Shown: positions 1 to 5,092 of the stretch, piece after piece
Position numbering within the stretch: the stretch's first letter is position 1
Layout: each line of letters opens with the position of its first letter
Translations under genes and position numbers: made by a program
The notes under the pieces: generated by a model
What the model was told of the DNA's origin: nothing
Database searches by the model: none
The model's input: the letters and a program-made list of their open reading frames with translations, nothing else
Assembly: GCA_004560045.1 (NCBI GenBank)
Contig: SFWF01000059.1
Coordinates: 1-8,920 of the forward strand
Direction of reading: 5' to 3'
Source: a bacterium
GTDB taxonomy: Bacteria; Bacillota; Clostridia; Oscillospirales; Acutalibacteraceae
DNA: 8,920 nt

Positions 1-36
1 AGACCGACGACCCGCATGTTTTTATAAAAGAATGGA

Positions 37-228
37 TTACAGAGCGCGCTCGACCTTGTTGCTGCGCAGGCAACGCGTGCACACGGTCATGCTCTTGGGA
101 GCGCCATTCACGAGAACTTTGACCTTCTGCGTGTTCGGAGCCCAAGTGCGGCGCGTCTTGCGGTTGGAGTGGCTCACGTTGTTGCCGTAAACGACGCCCT
201 TGCCGCAAACCTCACAAAACTTTCTCAT
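37..228 (-). CDS. rpmB: 50S ribosomal protein L28
   Basis: Bacterial ribosomal protein L28 (bL28), a structural protein of the large subunit. The 63-residue length is normal for the family. The N-terminus MRKFCEVCGK and the internal block NVSHSNRKTRRTW are hallmarks. C5 and C8 pair with C50 and C53 (CTRC) in the zinc-binding 'C+' form of L28; the paralogous C- form lacks these cysteines. The start is secure: an AAGGAGGT ribosome site lies at 239-246 (minus strand), 10 bases before the ATG. The gene has its own promoter and appears monocistronic. Only 36 bases follow the stop within the window, and no terminator is visible there. Zinc binding is inferred from the four cysteines. Identification is near certain. 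Confidence 0.98.
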   Translation of the reverse strand: MRKFCEVCGKGVVYGNNVSHSNRKTRRTWAPNTQKVKVLVNGAPKSMTVCTRCLRSNKVERAL

Positions 229-274
229 ACTCTATCACACCTCCTTCAAGGGTATGTCACATCAAAACACATGA

Positions 275-303
275 ATTATAGCACCCTTTCCCGCAAAACG
301 CAA
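275..303 (-). promoter_or_regulatory. rpmB promoter with extended -10
   Basis: On the minus strand there is a perfect TATAAT (275-280) preceded by TGC, which makes an extended -10. A weak -35 (TTGCGT, 298-303) lies 17 bases upstream. The predicted transcript would have a leader of about 40 bases ending in the strong rpmB ribosome site. The poor -35 is plausibly compensated by the TGn extension. No operator-like repeat is evident. Confidence 0.6.
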
Positions 304-314
304 GTGGGCTGCGT

Positions 315-473
315 GTAAAACTTCTGCAATTCAGAGAATTTTTTTCAAAATCCGGGAAATATGAAATTTATCTTCTTGACAATGAACATGATGCGGAACT
401 GATTGGGACGACTGATGAGTTGACCTTTGACATGAAGCCAAACACATGTGTGTTAGTCAAAGAAATAGTATAG
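315..473 (+). pseudogene. 3' remnant of a gene, possibly a glycosidase C-terminus
   Basis: Frame 3 on the plus strand is open from a stop at 279-281 to TAG at 471-473, with no good start codon or ribosome site. From about 333 the translation looks protein-like: KYEIYLLDNEHDAELIGTT near 357-413, then ELTFDMKPN and CVLVKEIV before the stop. A beta-strand, 'YLLD..HD.ELIGTT', short strand, 'KPNTCVLV' pattern resembles the extreme C-terminal beta-sandwich tail of some Clostridia glycoside hydrolases (GH39/xylosidase-like). That family link is from memory and uncertain. Everything upstream of this tail is gone and the rpmB promoter sits there instead, so I read it as a deletion remnant. It could also be a chance open stretch, but the composition argues against that. 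Confidence 0.4.
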
Positions 474-480
474 ACAACAC

Positions 481-552
481 TTAAAATTCATTGCGAGGGA
501 TAATATTGTGATTAATGTTGATGTCAATATCATAAACAGGCCTTATTGGCAT
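481..552 (-). CDS. possible 23-residue peptide or gene-end fragment, unknown
   Basis: A minus-strand ATG at 550-552 opens a 23-codon frame ending in TAA at 481-483. It is preceded by a purine-rich GGAAGAAAAG that could act as a weak ribosome site. The translation begins MPIRPVYDID and ends IIPRNEF; I do not recognise it. The same frame is open upstream to about 675 but there it runs through the terminator and palindrome, so the upstream part is unlikely to be coding. It lies downstream of the aroE-aroK terminator and has no visible promoter. It may be a fragment of an erased gene facing the plus-strand remnant that ends 7 bases away. Low confidence. Confidence 0.15.
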   Translation of the reverse strand: MPIRPVYDIDININHNIIPRNEF

Positions 553-572
553 CTTTTCTTCCTGTAATATAT

Positions 573-616
573 AAAAAAACAAAAGCTGCGGCATACGAAA
601 ACATTTCCACAGCTTT
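573..616 (-). terminator. Intrinsic terminator of the aroE-aroK operon
   Basis: On the minus strand, AAAGCTGTGG (607-616) pairs with CCGCAGCTTT (582-591): 10 base pairs including one G-U, with a 15-base loop. The stem runs straight into TTTTGTTTTTTT (573-584). This is a textbook rho-independent terminator about 70 bases beyond the aroK stop. In the plus direction there is no U-tract, so it serves the minus strand only. Confidence 0.8.
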
Positions 617-680
617 CGGACCGTAATCAAAAGGACAAATTGGTTTTGGAACCAAAATTAGTCCTTAAGAGTACGGTCCG
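617..680. repeat. 64-bp three-tier imperfect palindrome
   Basis: Three nested inverted repeats share nearly one centre: CGGACCGTA (617-625) with TACGGTCCG (672-680), AAGGAC (631-636) with GTCCTT (661-666), and TTGGTT (640-645) with AACCAA (650-655) around a TTGG loop. Tiers are separated by short internal loops. It starts 6 bases past the aroK stop and abuts the terminator. As RNA it would make a long 3'-end hairpin on the aroE-aroK transcript. As DNA it resembles a small palindromic intergenic repeat. No second copy is seen in this window. Confidence 0.65.
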
Positions 681-685
681 TTTGT

Positions 686-1177
686 TTATAAAAACTCAAG
701 AGCCAGCGCCAAGGTTTTTTTGGGGGAGGAGGCGCTGTCGATAACGATATCGGCTACCGATTCGTAGATGGGTTTGCGGTAGTTATAGCGGGCGATTATA
801 TCCTCTTTGCCGCCTGCGGTAAGGGGTCGGGTCTTGTCCCCCGAAATTCGGCGAAGGGTCTCCTCTATTCCGCAGTCCAGCAGAATAAGGGTTCCCGCCG
901 CCTTAAGATAGGGGTGATTAGCCTCGTTCGCCGCAAGACCGCCGCCAAGGGAGATTATATAGCCCTCCTTTTCGGAAAGCTCCTTTATAAGCTCGGTCTC
1001 AAGATGCCTGAAATAGGCTTCGCCGTCGGTAGCGAAAATTTCGGAAATGGCTCTTCCCTGCCTTTTTACTATCTCCTCATCGGTATCGATAAGGGGCATA
1101 CCGAGGGCCTCGGACAAGCCCTTTGCAAGGGTGGTCTTGCCGCTTCCCATAAAGCCGCAAATTATTATGTTTTTCAT
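686..1177 (-). CDS. aroK: Shikimate kinase
   Basis: Cytosolic shikimate kinase: phosphorylates the 3-hydroxyl of shikimate with ATP, step 5 of the route to chorismate. The 163 residues fit the family. The Walker A loop is GFMGSGKT (8-15, Lys14). The shikimate-binding set is present: DTD (31-33), FRHLE with Arg57, and SLGGG (76-80). The lid arginine lies in KTRPL (Arg117), and a nucleotide-site arginine in YRKPIYE (Arg134). The ATG overlaps the aroE stop as ATGA, so translation is probably coupled; an AAAGGG site lies at 1188-1193 inside aroE. The next feature downstream is the palindrome and terminator, so aroK ends the operon. No key residue is missing and I expect a working enzyme. AroK versus AroL cannot be distinguished meaningfully outside enterobacteria. 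Confidence 0.95.
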   Translation of the reverse strand: MKNIIICGFMGSGKTTLAKGLSEALGMPLIDTDEEIVKRQGRAISEIFATDGEAYFRHLETELIKELSEKEGYIISLGGGLAANEANHPYLKAAGTLILLDCGIEETLRRISGDKTRPLTAGGKEDIIARYNYRKPIYESVADIVIDSASSPKKTLALALEFL

Positions 1178-2016
1178 TTACCGAACACCCTTTCAAGCTC
1201 TTTTGCCGATCTTTCGATTACGGTTGCGGCCTCTTCCCTCGTAAACTCAACACCGAGTCCGTGGGTCTGACCGCGCATAGCCTGACATACCAGCATCGAA
1301 AGGCCTCCGCCGCAGACCTTACCCTTTTCCTTTGCTATTTTTAAAAGCTCGGTATCGACGGGATTATAAACTATATCGTAAACCTGCTTAAAGAGGTCGA
1401 CCTGCTCGGCTGTTATGGGGGAAACGCCCACCTTCGGGTACATTCCTACGGGGCTTGCGTGAACGAGGAGGTCGTAGGCTTCGGTTATTTCCTCGTTAGT
1501 TACAAGCCTTATCCTTTTGCCGTTTTTGTCGGCAAGCTCGGCCACTACGGGCTCGGCCTGAGCCTTTCGGTCGGCGGTAGTTCCCACAGTTACCTCACAG
1601 CCCGCCTTAAGGCTTTCGGTTATAAGGGTACGTGCGGCGCCGCCGAAGCCGTAGACCAGGACCTTTCCTTCAAGGGGTATTCCCGAAAACTCCAGACCCT
1701 TTAAAAATCCGTAGGCGTCGGTATTGTAGCCGTAAAACCTTCCGTCCCTTTTAACGACGGTATTTACCGCGCCGTATTCTGCGGCAATCTCGTCAATATG
1801 ATCACAGCAGGACATAATTGCGATCTTATGTGGAATAGTTATATTAAAGCCGTCGAGCTTTGAGAGGGTTTTCGAAAACTCCTCCTTAAGTCTTTCGGGA
1901 GGGATCTCATACTTTTCGTACTCGGCCTCGATCCCGCGAAGTCTGAAAAGTTCTTTTTGTATAAAGGGCGACATACTATGTCCTATAGGGAAGCCTATTA
2001 CACCGAATTTTTTCAT
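1174..2016 (-). CDS. aroE: Shikimate dehydrogenase (NADP+)
   Basis: Reduces 3-dehydroshikimate to shikimate with NADPH, step 4 of the shikimate pathway; its product is the substrate of the adjacent AroK. Counting from the ATG at 2016 (280 residues), the substrate site is GFPIGHSMSP (8-17), with NITIPHK carrying catalytic Lys64 and YNTDAYG carrying Asp100. The Rossmann glycine loop is GFGGAAR (123-129). NPVDTELL (218-225) and GLSMLVCQA (238-246, Gln246) complete the C-terminal family signatures. In-frame upstream starts (GTG at 2028, ATG at 2025) exist. However, the AGGTGA ribosome site overlaps them and sits 8 bases before the ATG at 2016, which also gives the usual 'MKKFGVIG' beginning. It is the first gene of the aroE-aroK operon. 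Confidence 0.95.
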   Translation of the reverse strand: MKKFGVIGFPIGHSMSPFIQKELFRLRGIEAEYEKYEIPPERLKEEFSKTLSKLDGFNITIPHKIAIMSCCDHIDEIAAEYGAVNTVVKRDGRFYGYNTDAYGFLKGLEFSGIPLEGKVLVYGFGGAARTLITESLKAGCEVTVGTTADRKAQAEPVVAELADKNGKRIRLVTNEEITEAYDLLVHASPVGMYPKVGVSPITAEQVDLFKQVYDIVYNPVDTELLKIAKEKGKVCGGGLSMLVCQAMRGQTHGLGVEFTREEAATVIERSAKELERVFGK

Positions 2017-2055
2017 AAATTTCATCACCTTTTTGTTAAAAAAACAACAAAACTG

Positions 2056-2084
2056 TTGACAAAATCACTTTTGCAACATATTAT
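2056..2084 (+). promoter_or_regulatory. acpP promoter, near-consensus sigma-A
   Basis: TTGACA (2056-2061) is a perfect -35. An exact 17-base spacer leads to TATTAT (2079-2084), five of six to consensus. It points at acpP and leaves a leader of about 90 bases that passes through two inverted repeats before the ribosome site. High expression is expected, consistent with acyl carrier protein. Confidence 0.8.
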
Positions 2085-2112
2085 TTGTTTAGGTTATTTT
2101 TGATTTTAAACT

Positions 2113-2142
2113 ACTATACCACAAAACGCACCGAAATTTCAA
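2113..2142 (-). promoter_or_regulatory. aroE-aroK promoter, extended -10
   Basis: On the minus strand, TTGAAA (2137-2142) and TATAGT (2113-2118) are separated by 18 bases, and TGG directly precedes the -10 (extended -10). Transcription would run into aroE with a leader of roughly 90 bases. This promoter lies inside the initially transcribed region of the divergent acpP promoter, so the two transcription units overlap face to face by a few tens of bases. Confidence 0.65.
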
Positions 2143-2160
2143 CCGTTTTGCGTGCGCAAA
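2122..2160. repeat. Two small inverted repeats in the acpP leader
   Basis: CAAAACG (2122-2128) is matched by CGTTTTG (2144-2150). Next to it TTTGCG (2147-2152) is matched by CGCAAA (2155-2160) around a TG centre. The two overlap at 2147-2150, so as RNA they would be mutually exclusive. The first covers the spacer and -35 of the aroE promoter, and the second ends 6 bases before the acpP ribosome site. Either an operator or alternative leader hairpins are possible. Neither resembles the FapR consensus I know. Confidence 0.35.
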
Positions 2161-2179
2161 TCAATAAGGAGAATGTTCA

Positions 2180-2413
2180 ATGATTTTTGAGAAACTTACC
2201 GAGATCCTGGCTGAGCAGCTTGCCGCAGATCAGGAAACCATGACCTTAGACACCAAGATCGCCGAAGAGCTCGGCGCCGACAGTCTCGACCTCGTAGACC
2301 TTCTTATGTCCATCGAAGACGAGTTCGGCGTAGAGATCCCCGACGAGGAGGTTGAAAACCTTCACACCATTGGTGACGTCGTAGATTACATCTCTAAGAA
2401 TACCGAGGAATAA
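2180..2413 (+). CDS. acpP: Acyl carrier protein
   Basis: Small acidic carrier that holds growing fatty acyl chains as thioesters on a 4'-phosphopantetheine arm. The 77-residue length is typical. The attachment site is Ser35 in GADSLDLVDL (32-41), followed by the helix-II recognition face (MSIEDEFG) and the conserved IPDEE and TIGDVVDYI segments. An AAGGAG ribosome site at 2166-2171 lies 8 bases before the ATG. It has its own strong promoter and terminator and appears monocistronic. No other fatty-acid synthesis gene lies nearby, whereas acpP commonly sits among plsX, fabH, fabD, fabG and fabF. Dedicated ACPs of polyketide or peptide pathways can look similar, but the sequence is of the housekeeping type. 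Confidence 0.95.
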   Translation: MIFEKLTEILAEQLAADQETMTLDTKIAEELGADSLDLVDLLMSIEDEFGVEIPDEEVENLHTIGDVVDYISKNTEE

Positions 2414-2427
2414 TCTCAAAAAAACCT

Positions 2428-2461
2428 TACGGCTCAGTCTTAAGACTGAGCCGTATTTTTT
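2428..2461 (+). terminator. acpP terminator, 28-bp perfect palindrome
   Basis: Positions 2428-2455 form a perfect 28-bp palindrome (12-bp stem, TTAA loop), followed on the plus strand by TTTTTT (2456-2461). On the minus strand the same stem is followed by AGG and seven T, so it probably also stops the convergent kinase-like gene, whose TAA stop at 2460-2462 overlaps the plus-strand U-tract. It is effectively a shared bidirectional terminator. Confidence 0.9.
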
Positions 2462-4172
2462 ATTCGGTAACGGTTTGATTGGTGTTTTCGGAGCTATCGG
2501 TAGAGCCGTCGCCGTTCTCCCCGTCGGTAGGCTCGGATATGGGAACGTAATAGAGGGTTACGGTCTCGGTGGTAGAAACCTCCTGACGGGCGGGGATGGT
2601 GGTGCGGCAAACGCAGCCCTCGGGTACCGAGTTGTCGTTCTCGCGACGTTCAAGAATGTTAACGCTGAAAAATCCCATCTCTAAAAGCTTTATTTTAGCG
2701 TCCTCAAGGGGAAGTCCTATAAGGTTGGGCATTTTTACCTTTTCGGAGCCAAGGCTTATTTTAACCTTGATCTCGGCGCCGCTGGGCTTCTTGGTTCCGG
2801 CCTTTATAGACTGCTCACAGATAAGTCCGCGTCCGATCTTGTCGGAATATACAGAGCCTGCAACGACTACGGTGAACTTTCCTTCGCTTTCGAGCTCGGC
2901 TTGGGCGTCACTGAAGGATTTGTTGGAGAGATCGGGGATGATGAAGGTGGGTACGCCCTGAGCGATTCCCGAGCTGTCCTCCTCCTCAAAGCCCGAGGCT
3001 ACGTCGGAGGCGGTGGGGTTGTTGGTGGTGTCGGTATCCTTGCCGAAAATTCCGTCGTAAAGACCGGGAACGAACAAAAGGGCAAGAAGTATTCCGATAA
3101 CGAATATAGCGACGGTTATAAGGGTCGCAATAAGGGCATATTTAGCTCCCGAGGCCTTTTTGGGCTTGGGCTCTTCCCCTGCCTTAATGTCTCCGAGGAC
3201 AACGGTGCCCGAGGATACGGCCTCAAGCATACGGTAGAAGCGGTCGGCCGAGGGAACACGCTGTGACTTGTCGACCTTAAGGGTATTGGCGATAGCAACG
3301 AGCACTCCGCGGGGAACGCTTTCGGCTACCTTTGCGGGGATAGAAAGACGGTCGTTGGAGAGACGGTCCTTAGCGTCGGGCGGGGTAACTCCGATTATAC
3401 AGCGGAAGATGACCGCACCTAAAGCGTACACGTCGCAGGAGGGACCGAAATCATCGTTTTCAAGATACTGCTCAGGGGCAGCGTAGCCGGTAGAAAGGCT
3501 CGATAAGAACTCGGTATGCTCTACCCTTACGTCCTTAATGCAAAATCCGGTAAGACGAAGCCTTCCGTCGCGGCCGACGATAATATTATCGGGAGAAATT
3601 CCTCTGTGAACTATTCCCGCCTCGTTCAGCTCGGCAACGGTAGAGATAAGGGGCATAAAGAGGGGCTTGACCTGCTCCCACTTTAAAACTCCGCCGTTTT
3701 TGATAAGAAAAGCCTTAAGAGTCGTACCCGAAACGGTAGAAACTACCGAATAGGCCGTTCCGCCCGACTCAAAGCTATCGACAACGCGGAGAACGGCGGT
3801 GGATTCGGGTAGCCTTTCGAGGCTCTTTGAAAGCTCGTTAAAGGCTTCGAGCCCTCTGTTAAAGGCAAGGGCCTGACCCTCGGCGGGGGTTACGGTTATG
3901 CGGTCGTCGCTTCGTACCGCAATTCCCTCGGGGAAATATTCCTTAATATTTACGACGGCATTAGCGTCGTTGTCCCAGCCGATATAGGTAACGCCTTCGC
4001 CGTTTTCGTCGATGACGCGACCGAGAAGATAACGGTTTGCGTTAAGCCAGGTGCCTACCGCAAGATGAGCGGTATTATTGTCCTCAGAGCTGTCGTAACC
4101 GCATATAGGGCAGACCTTTTCGCCGCCGTTATCGTTCATACAGCCGAGGCAAAGTCTATCTGTATTTACCAT
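2460..4172 (-). CDS. Zinc-ribbon/pseudokinase/PASTA membrane protein
   Basis: 570 residues. A zinc ribbon comes first (C8-x2-C11, C21-x2-C24), then a Ser/Thr-kinase fold at about 45-320, one transmembrane helix (about 345-369) and two extracellular PASTA repeats (about 408-475 and 476-545). The tail is Ser/Thr/Glu-rich. Kinase landmarks kept are the ATP-site lysine in NIKEYFP (Lys77), Asn196 of the catalytic loop, APE (232-234) and the alpha-F Asp247. The catalytic Asp of HRD is Gly (HRG, 189-191) and DFG is GFC (209-211), so metal-dependent phosphotransfer is not expected. PASTA domains bind peptidoglycan fragments or lipid II in PrkC/Stk1 kinases. I infer a wall-sensing scaffold or a regulator of an active kinase elsewhere. 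GGAGGT at 4179-4184 lies 6 bases before the ATG. The usual phosphatase partner (PrpC) is absent. It is convergent with acpP. Confidence 0.88.
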   Translation of the reverse strand: MVNTDRLCLGCMNDNGGEKVCPICGYDSSEDNNTAHLAVGTWLNANRYLLGRVIDENGEGVTYIGWDNDANAVVNIKEYFPEGIAVRSDDRITVTPAEGQALAFNRGLEAFNELSKSLERLPESTAVLRVVDSFESGGTAYSVVSTVSGTTLKAFLIKNGGVLKWEQVKPLFMPLISTVAELNEAGIVHRGISPDNIIVGRDGRLRLTGFCIKDVRVEHTEFLSSLSTGYAAPEQYLENDDFGPSCDVYALGAVIFRCIIGVTPPDAKDRLSNDRLSIPAKVAESVPRGVLVAIANTLKVDKSQRVPSADRFYRMLEAVSSGTVVLGDIKAGEEPKPKKASGAKYALIATLITVAIFVIGILLALLFVPGLYDGIFGKDTDTTNNPTASDVASGFEEEDSSGIAQGVPTFIIPDLSNKSFSDAQAELESEGKFTVVVAGSVYSDKIGRGLICEQSIKAGTKKPSGAEIKVKISLGSEKVKMPNLIGLPLEDAKIKLLEMGFFSVNILERRENDNSVPEGCVCRTTIPARQEVSTTETVTLYYVPISEPTDGENGDGSTDSSENTNQTVTE

Positions 4173-4204
4173 AAAATTACCTCCGGTAATCTATATTCGA
4201 GCAT

Positions 4205-4233
4205 ATTATATCACAAACTTTAAAAAATAGCAA
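4205..4233 (-). promoter_or_regulatory. Promoter of the PASTA pseudokinase gene
   Basis: On the minus strand, TTGCTA (4228-4233) and a perfect TATAAT (4205-4210) are spaced by 17 bases, with TGA before the -10 (extended). The transcript would start about 30 bases before the gene's ATG. This suggests independent expression from the metallophosphoesterase gene 138 bases upstream on the same strand. Confidence 0.7.
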
Positions 4234-4310
4234 CAAAGGGAATTTTAAAAGAAATAGTTTTTTCAAACATATAGTTTTTATAACTTTTTCTCTGAACCTT
4301 TAAGCTTATC

Positions 4311-4988
4311 CTACTCCCCAAGGGGTATTATTTTATTGAACACGCAGGTGTGGATGGGGGTGACGGCGCGGTCCTCGTGCATGGCGCCGAAATACCACTT
4401 TTTAAAGCTACAGCCCGCTTCTATCTCCTCGAAATAGCCGTTAAGCTTATTGAGTCGGTCGACCTCTCCGCCGCGCAGGAGCATTGCGCTCTTGACCCTC
4501 TTCGGCGGCTCGTGGGTGATGATATAATCCACCTCACAGCCGACCTCGTCAAGCTTTGCGGCGCCCTCGGCCATCTCGCGGGGGGTCGGAAGCTCTTCCT
4601 TCCAGTAAAGTCCCTGCTCGGCGCGGATATCCTTATCGGTGGATTCTCCTCCGCCGAAGGTGAAAATGCTCGTCCCGTCGATGCTGAATATCTGACCCCG
4701 CATAAGGTGAAGGAGGTTTCCGTGAATACGGTGAACCATTCCGCCCTTCCAATAGGTCTCGCGGCAGGCGTTTATCTTATCGAAATTTTCGTGGGTTCCG
4801 TCGACGAAGCAGACGGTGAATTTTCGGCTTCCGAGGTATTCAACCGCCTCTTTTTCAAACCTTCCGCCGTTCCATATATAGCCGAAATCGCCGCAGACAA
4901 TAAGAATATCCCCTGCCTTAAGCTTGCGCCACTCTTTACCGTAAAGGCGGTCTTCCGCTCCGTGCATATCTCCGGTTACGTAGATCAT
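4311..4988 (-). CDS. Calcineurin-like metallophosphoesterase
   Basis: 225-residue cytosolic protein of the calcineurin-like phosphoesterase fold. The metal-site motifs come in order: GDMHG (Asp7, His9), GDFG (Asp34), GTHEN (64-68, His66), THEPP (His159) and GAMHED (His204). Two positions depart from the textbook motifs: the metal-binding Asn of GNH[DE] is Thr65, and the first His of GHxH is Ala202. I recall similar variants in clostridial relatives, so they may be typical of this subfamily rather than damage. Substrate is unknown; phosphoprotein, nucleotide or cyclic-nucleotide phosphodiesterase roles are all possible. The ribosome site AGGGAG (4996-5001) is 7 bases before the ATG. It lies divergent to dacF and upstream of the pseudokinase gene. 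No intrinsic terminator is seen between the two minus-strand genes, so some readthrough is possible. Confidence 0.85.
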   Translation of the reverse strand: MIYVTGDMHGAEDRLYGKEWRKLKAGDILIVCGDFGYIWNGGRFEKEAVEYLGSRKFTVCFVDGTHENFDKINACRETYWKGGMVHRIHGNLLHLMRGQIFSIDGTSIFTFGGGESTDKDIRAEQGLYWKEELPTPREMAEGAAKLDEVGCEVDYIITHEPPKRVKSAMLLRGGEVDRLNKLNGYFEEIEAGCSFKKWYFGAMHEDRAVTPIHTCVFNKIIPLGE

Positions 4989-5042
4989 AACTTTTCTCCC
5001 TGAAAATAATATCTTTTGCTTTTAATTTAGGAAATAATATTG

Positions 5043-5069
5043 TATAATTATTACGTATGTTCATATTAT
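5043..5069 (+). promoter_or_regulatory. Candidate dacF promoter region
   Basis: Two plus-strand -10 candidates occur in the AT-rich gap: TATAAT (5043-5048, -35 region TTTTAA, poor) and TATTAT (5064-5069, with TTGTAT at 5040-5045, 18 bases away). Neither has a good -35, so the exact promoter is uncertain. If the second is used, the upstream in-frame ATG at 5057 would not be transcribed, which supports the start at 5093. The opposite strand must also hold the metallophosphoesterase promoter, but I see no convincing one. Confidence 0.3.
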
Positions 5070-5092
5070 ACTACATTTGTGAGGATTTTGCT

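Noticed and set aside
914..1704. Plus-strand open frames inside aroK and aroE
   Set aside because: They are antisense to enzymes with full catalytic motif sets. No promoter or ribosome site supports them.
2596..3486. Several plus-strand open frames of 70-120 codons inside the PASTA pseudokinase gene
   Set aside because: The minus frame has zinc ribbon, kinase fold, transmembrane helix and PASTA repeats in order. The antisense frames are unrelated in sequence and lack ribosome sites.
4254..4280. Two ATAGTTTTT copies 17 bases apart, considered as a direct-repeat operator or CRISPR-like unit
   Set aside because: Only two short AT-rich copies in a low-complexity gap; chance is a sufficient explanation.
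4350..5003. 217-codon plus-strand open frame covering nearly all of the metallophosphoesterase gene
   Set aside because: It is the antisense shadow of a gene with clear metallophosphoesterase motifs and a good ribosome site. Its translation shows no recognisable domain.
5057..5092. Upstream start for the carboxypeptidase adding 12 residues
   Set aside because: The extension would put a Cys/aromatic stretch before a normal signal peptide, it has no ribosome site, and it overlaps a candidate -10. The GAGG 8 bases before 5093 favours the shorter form.
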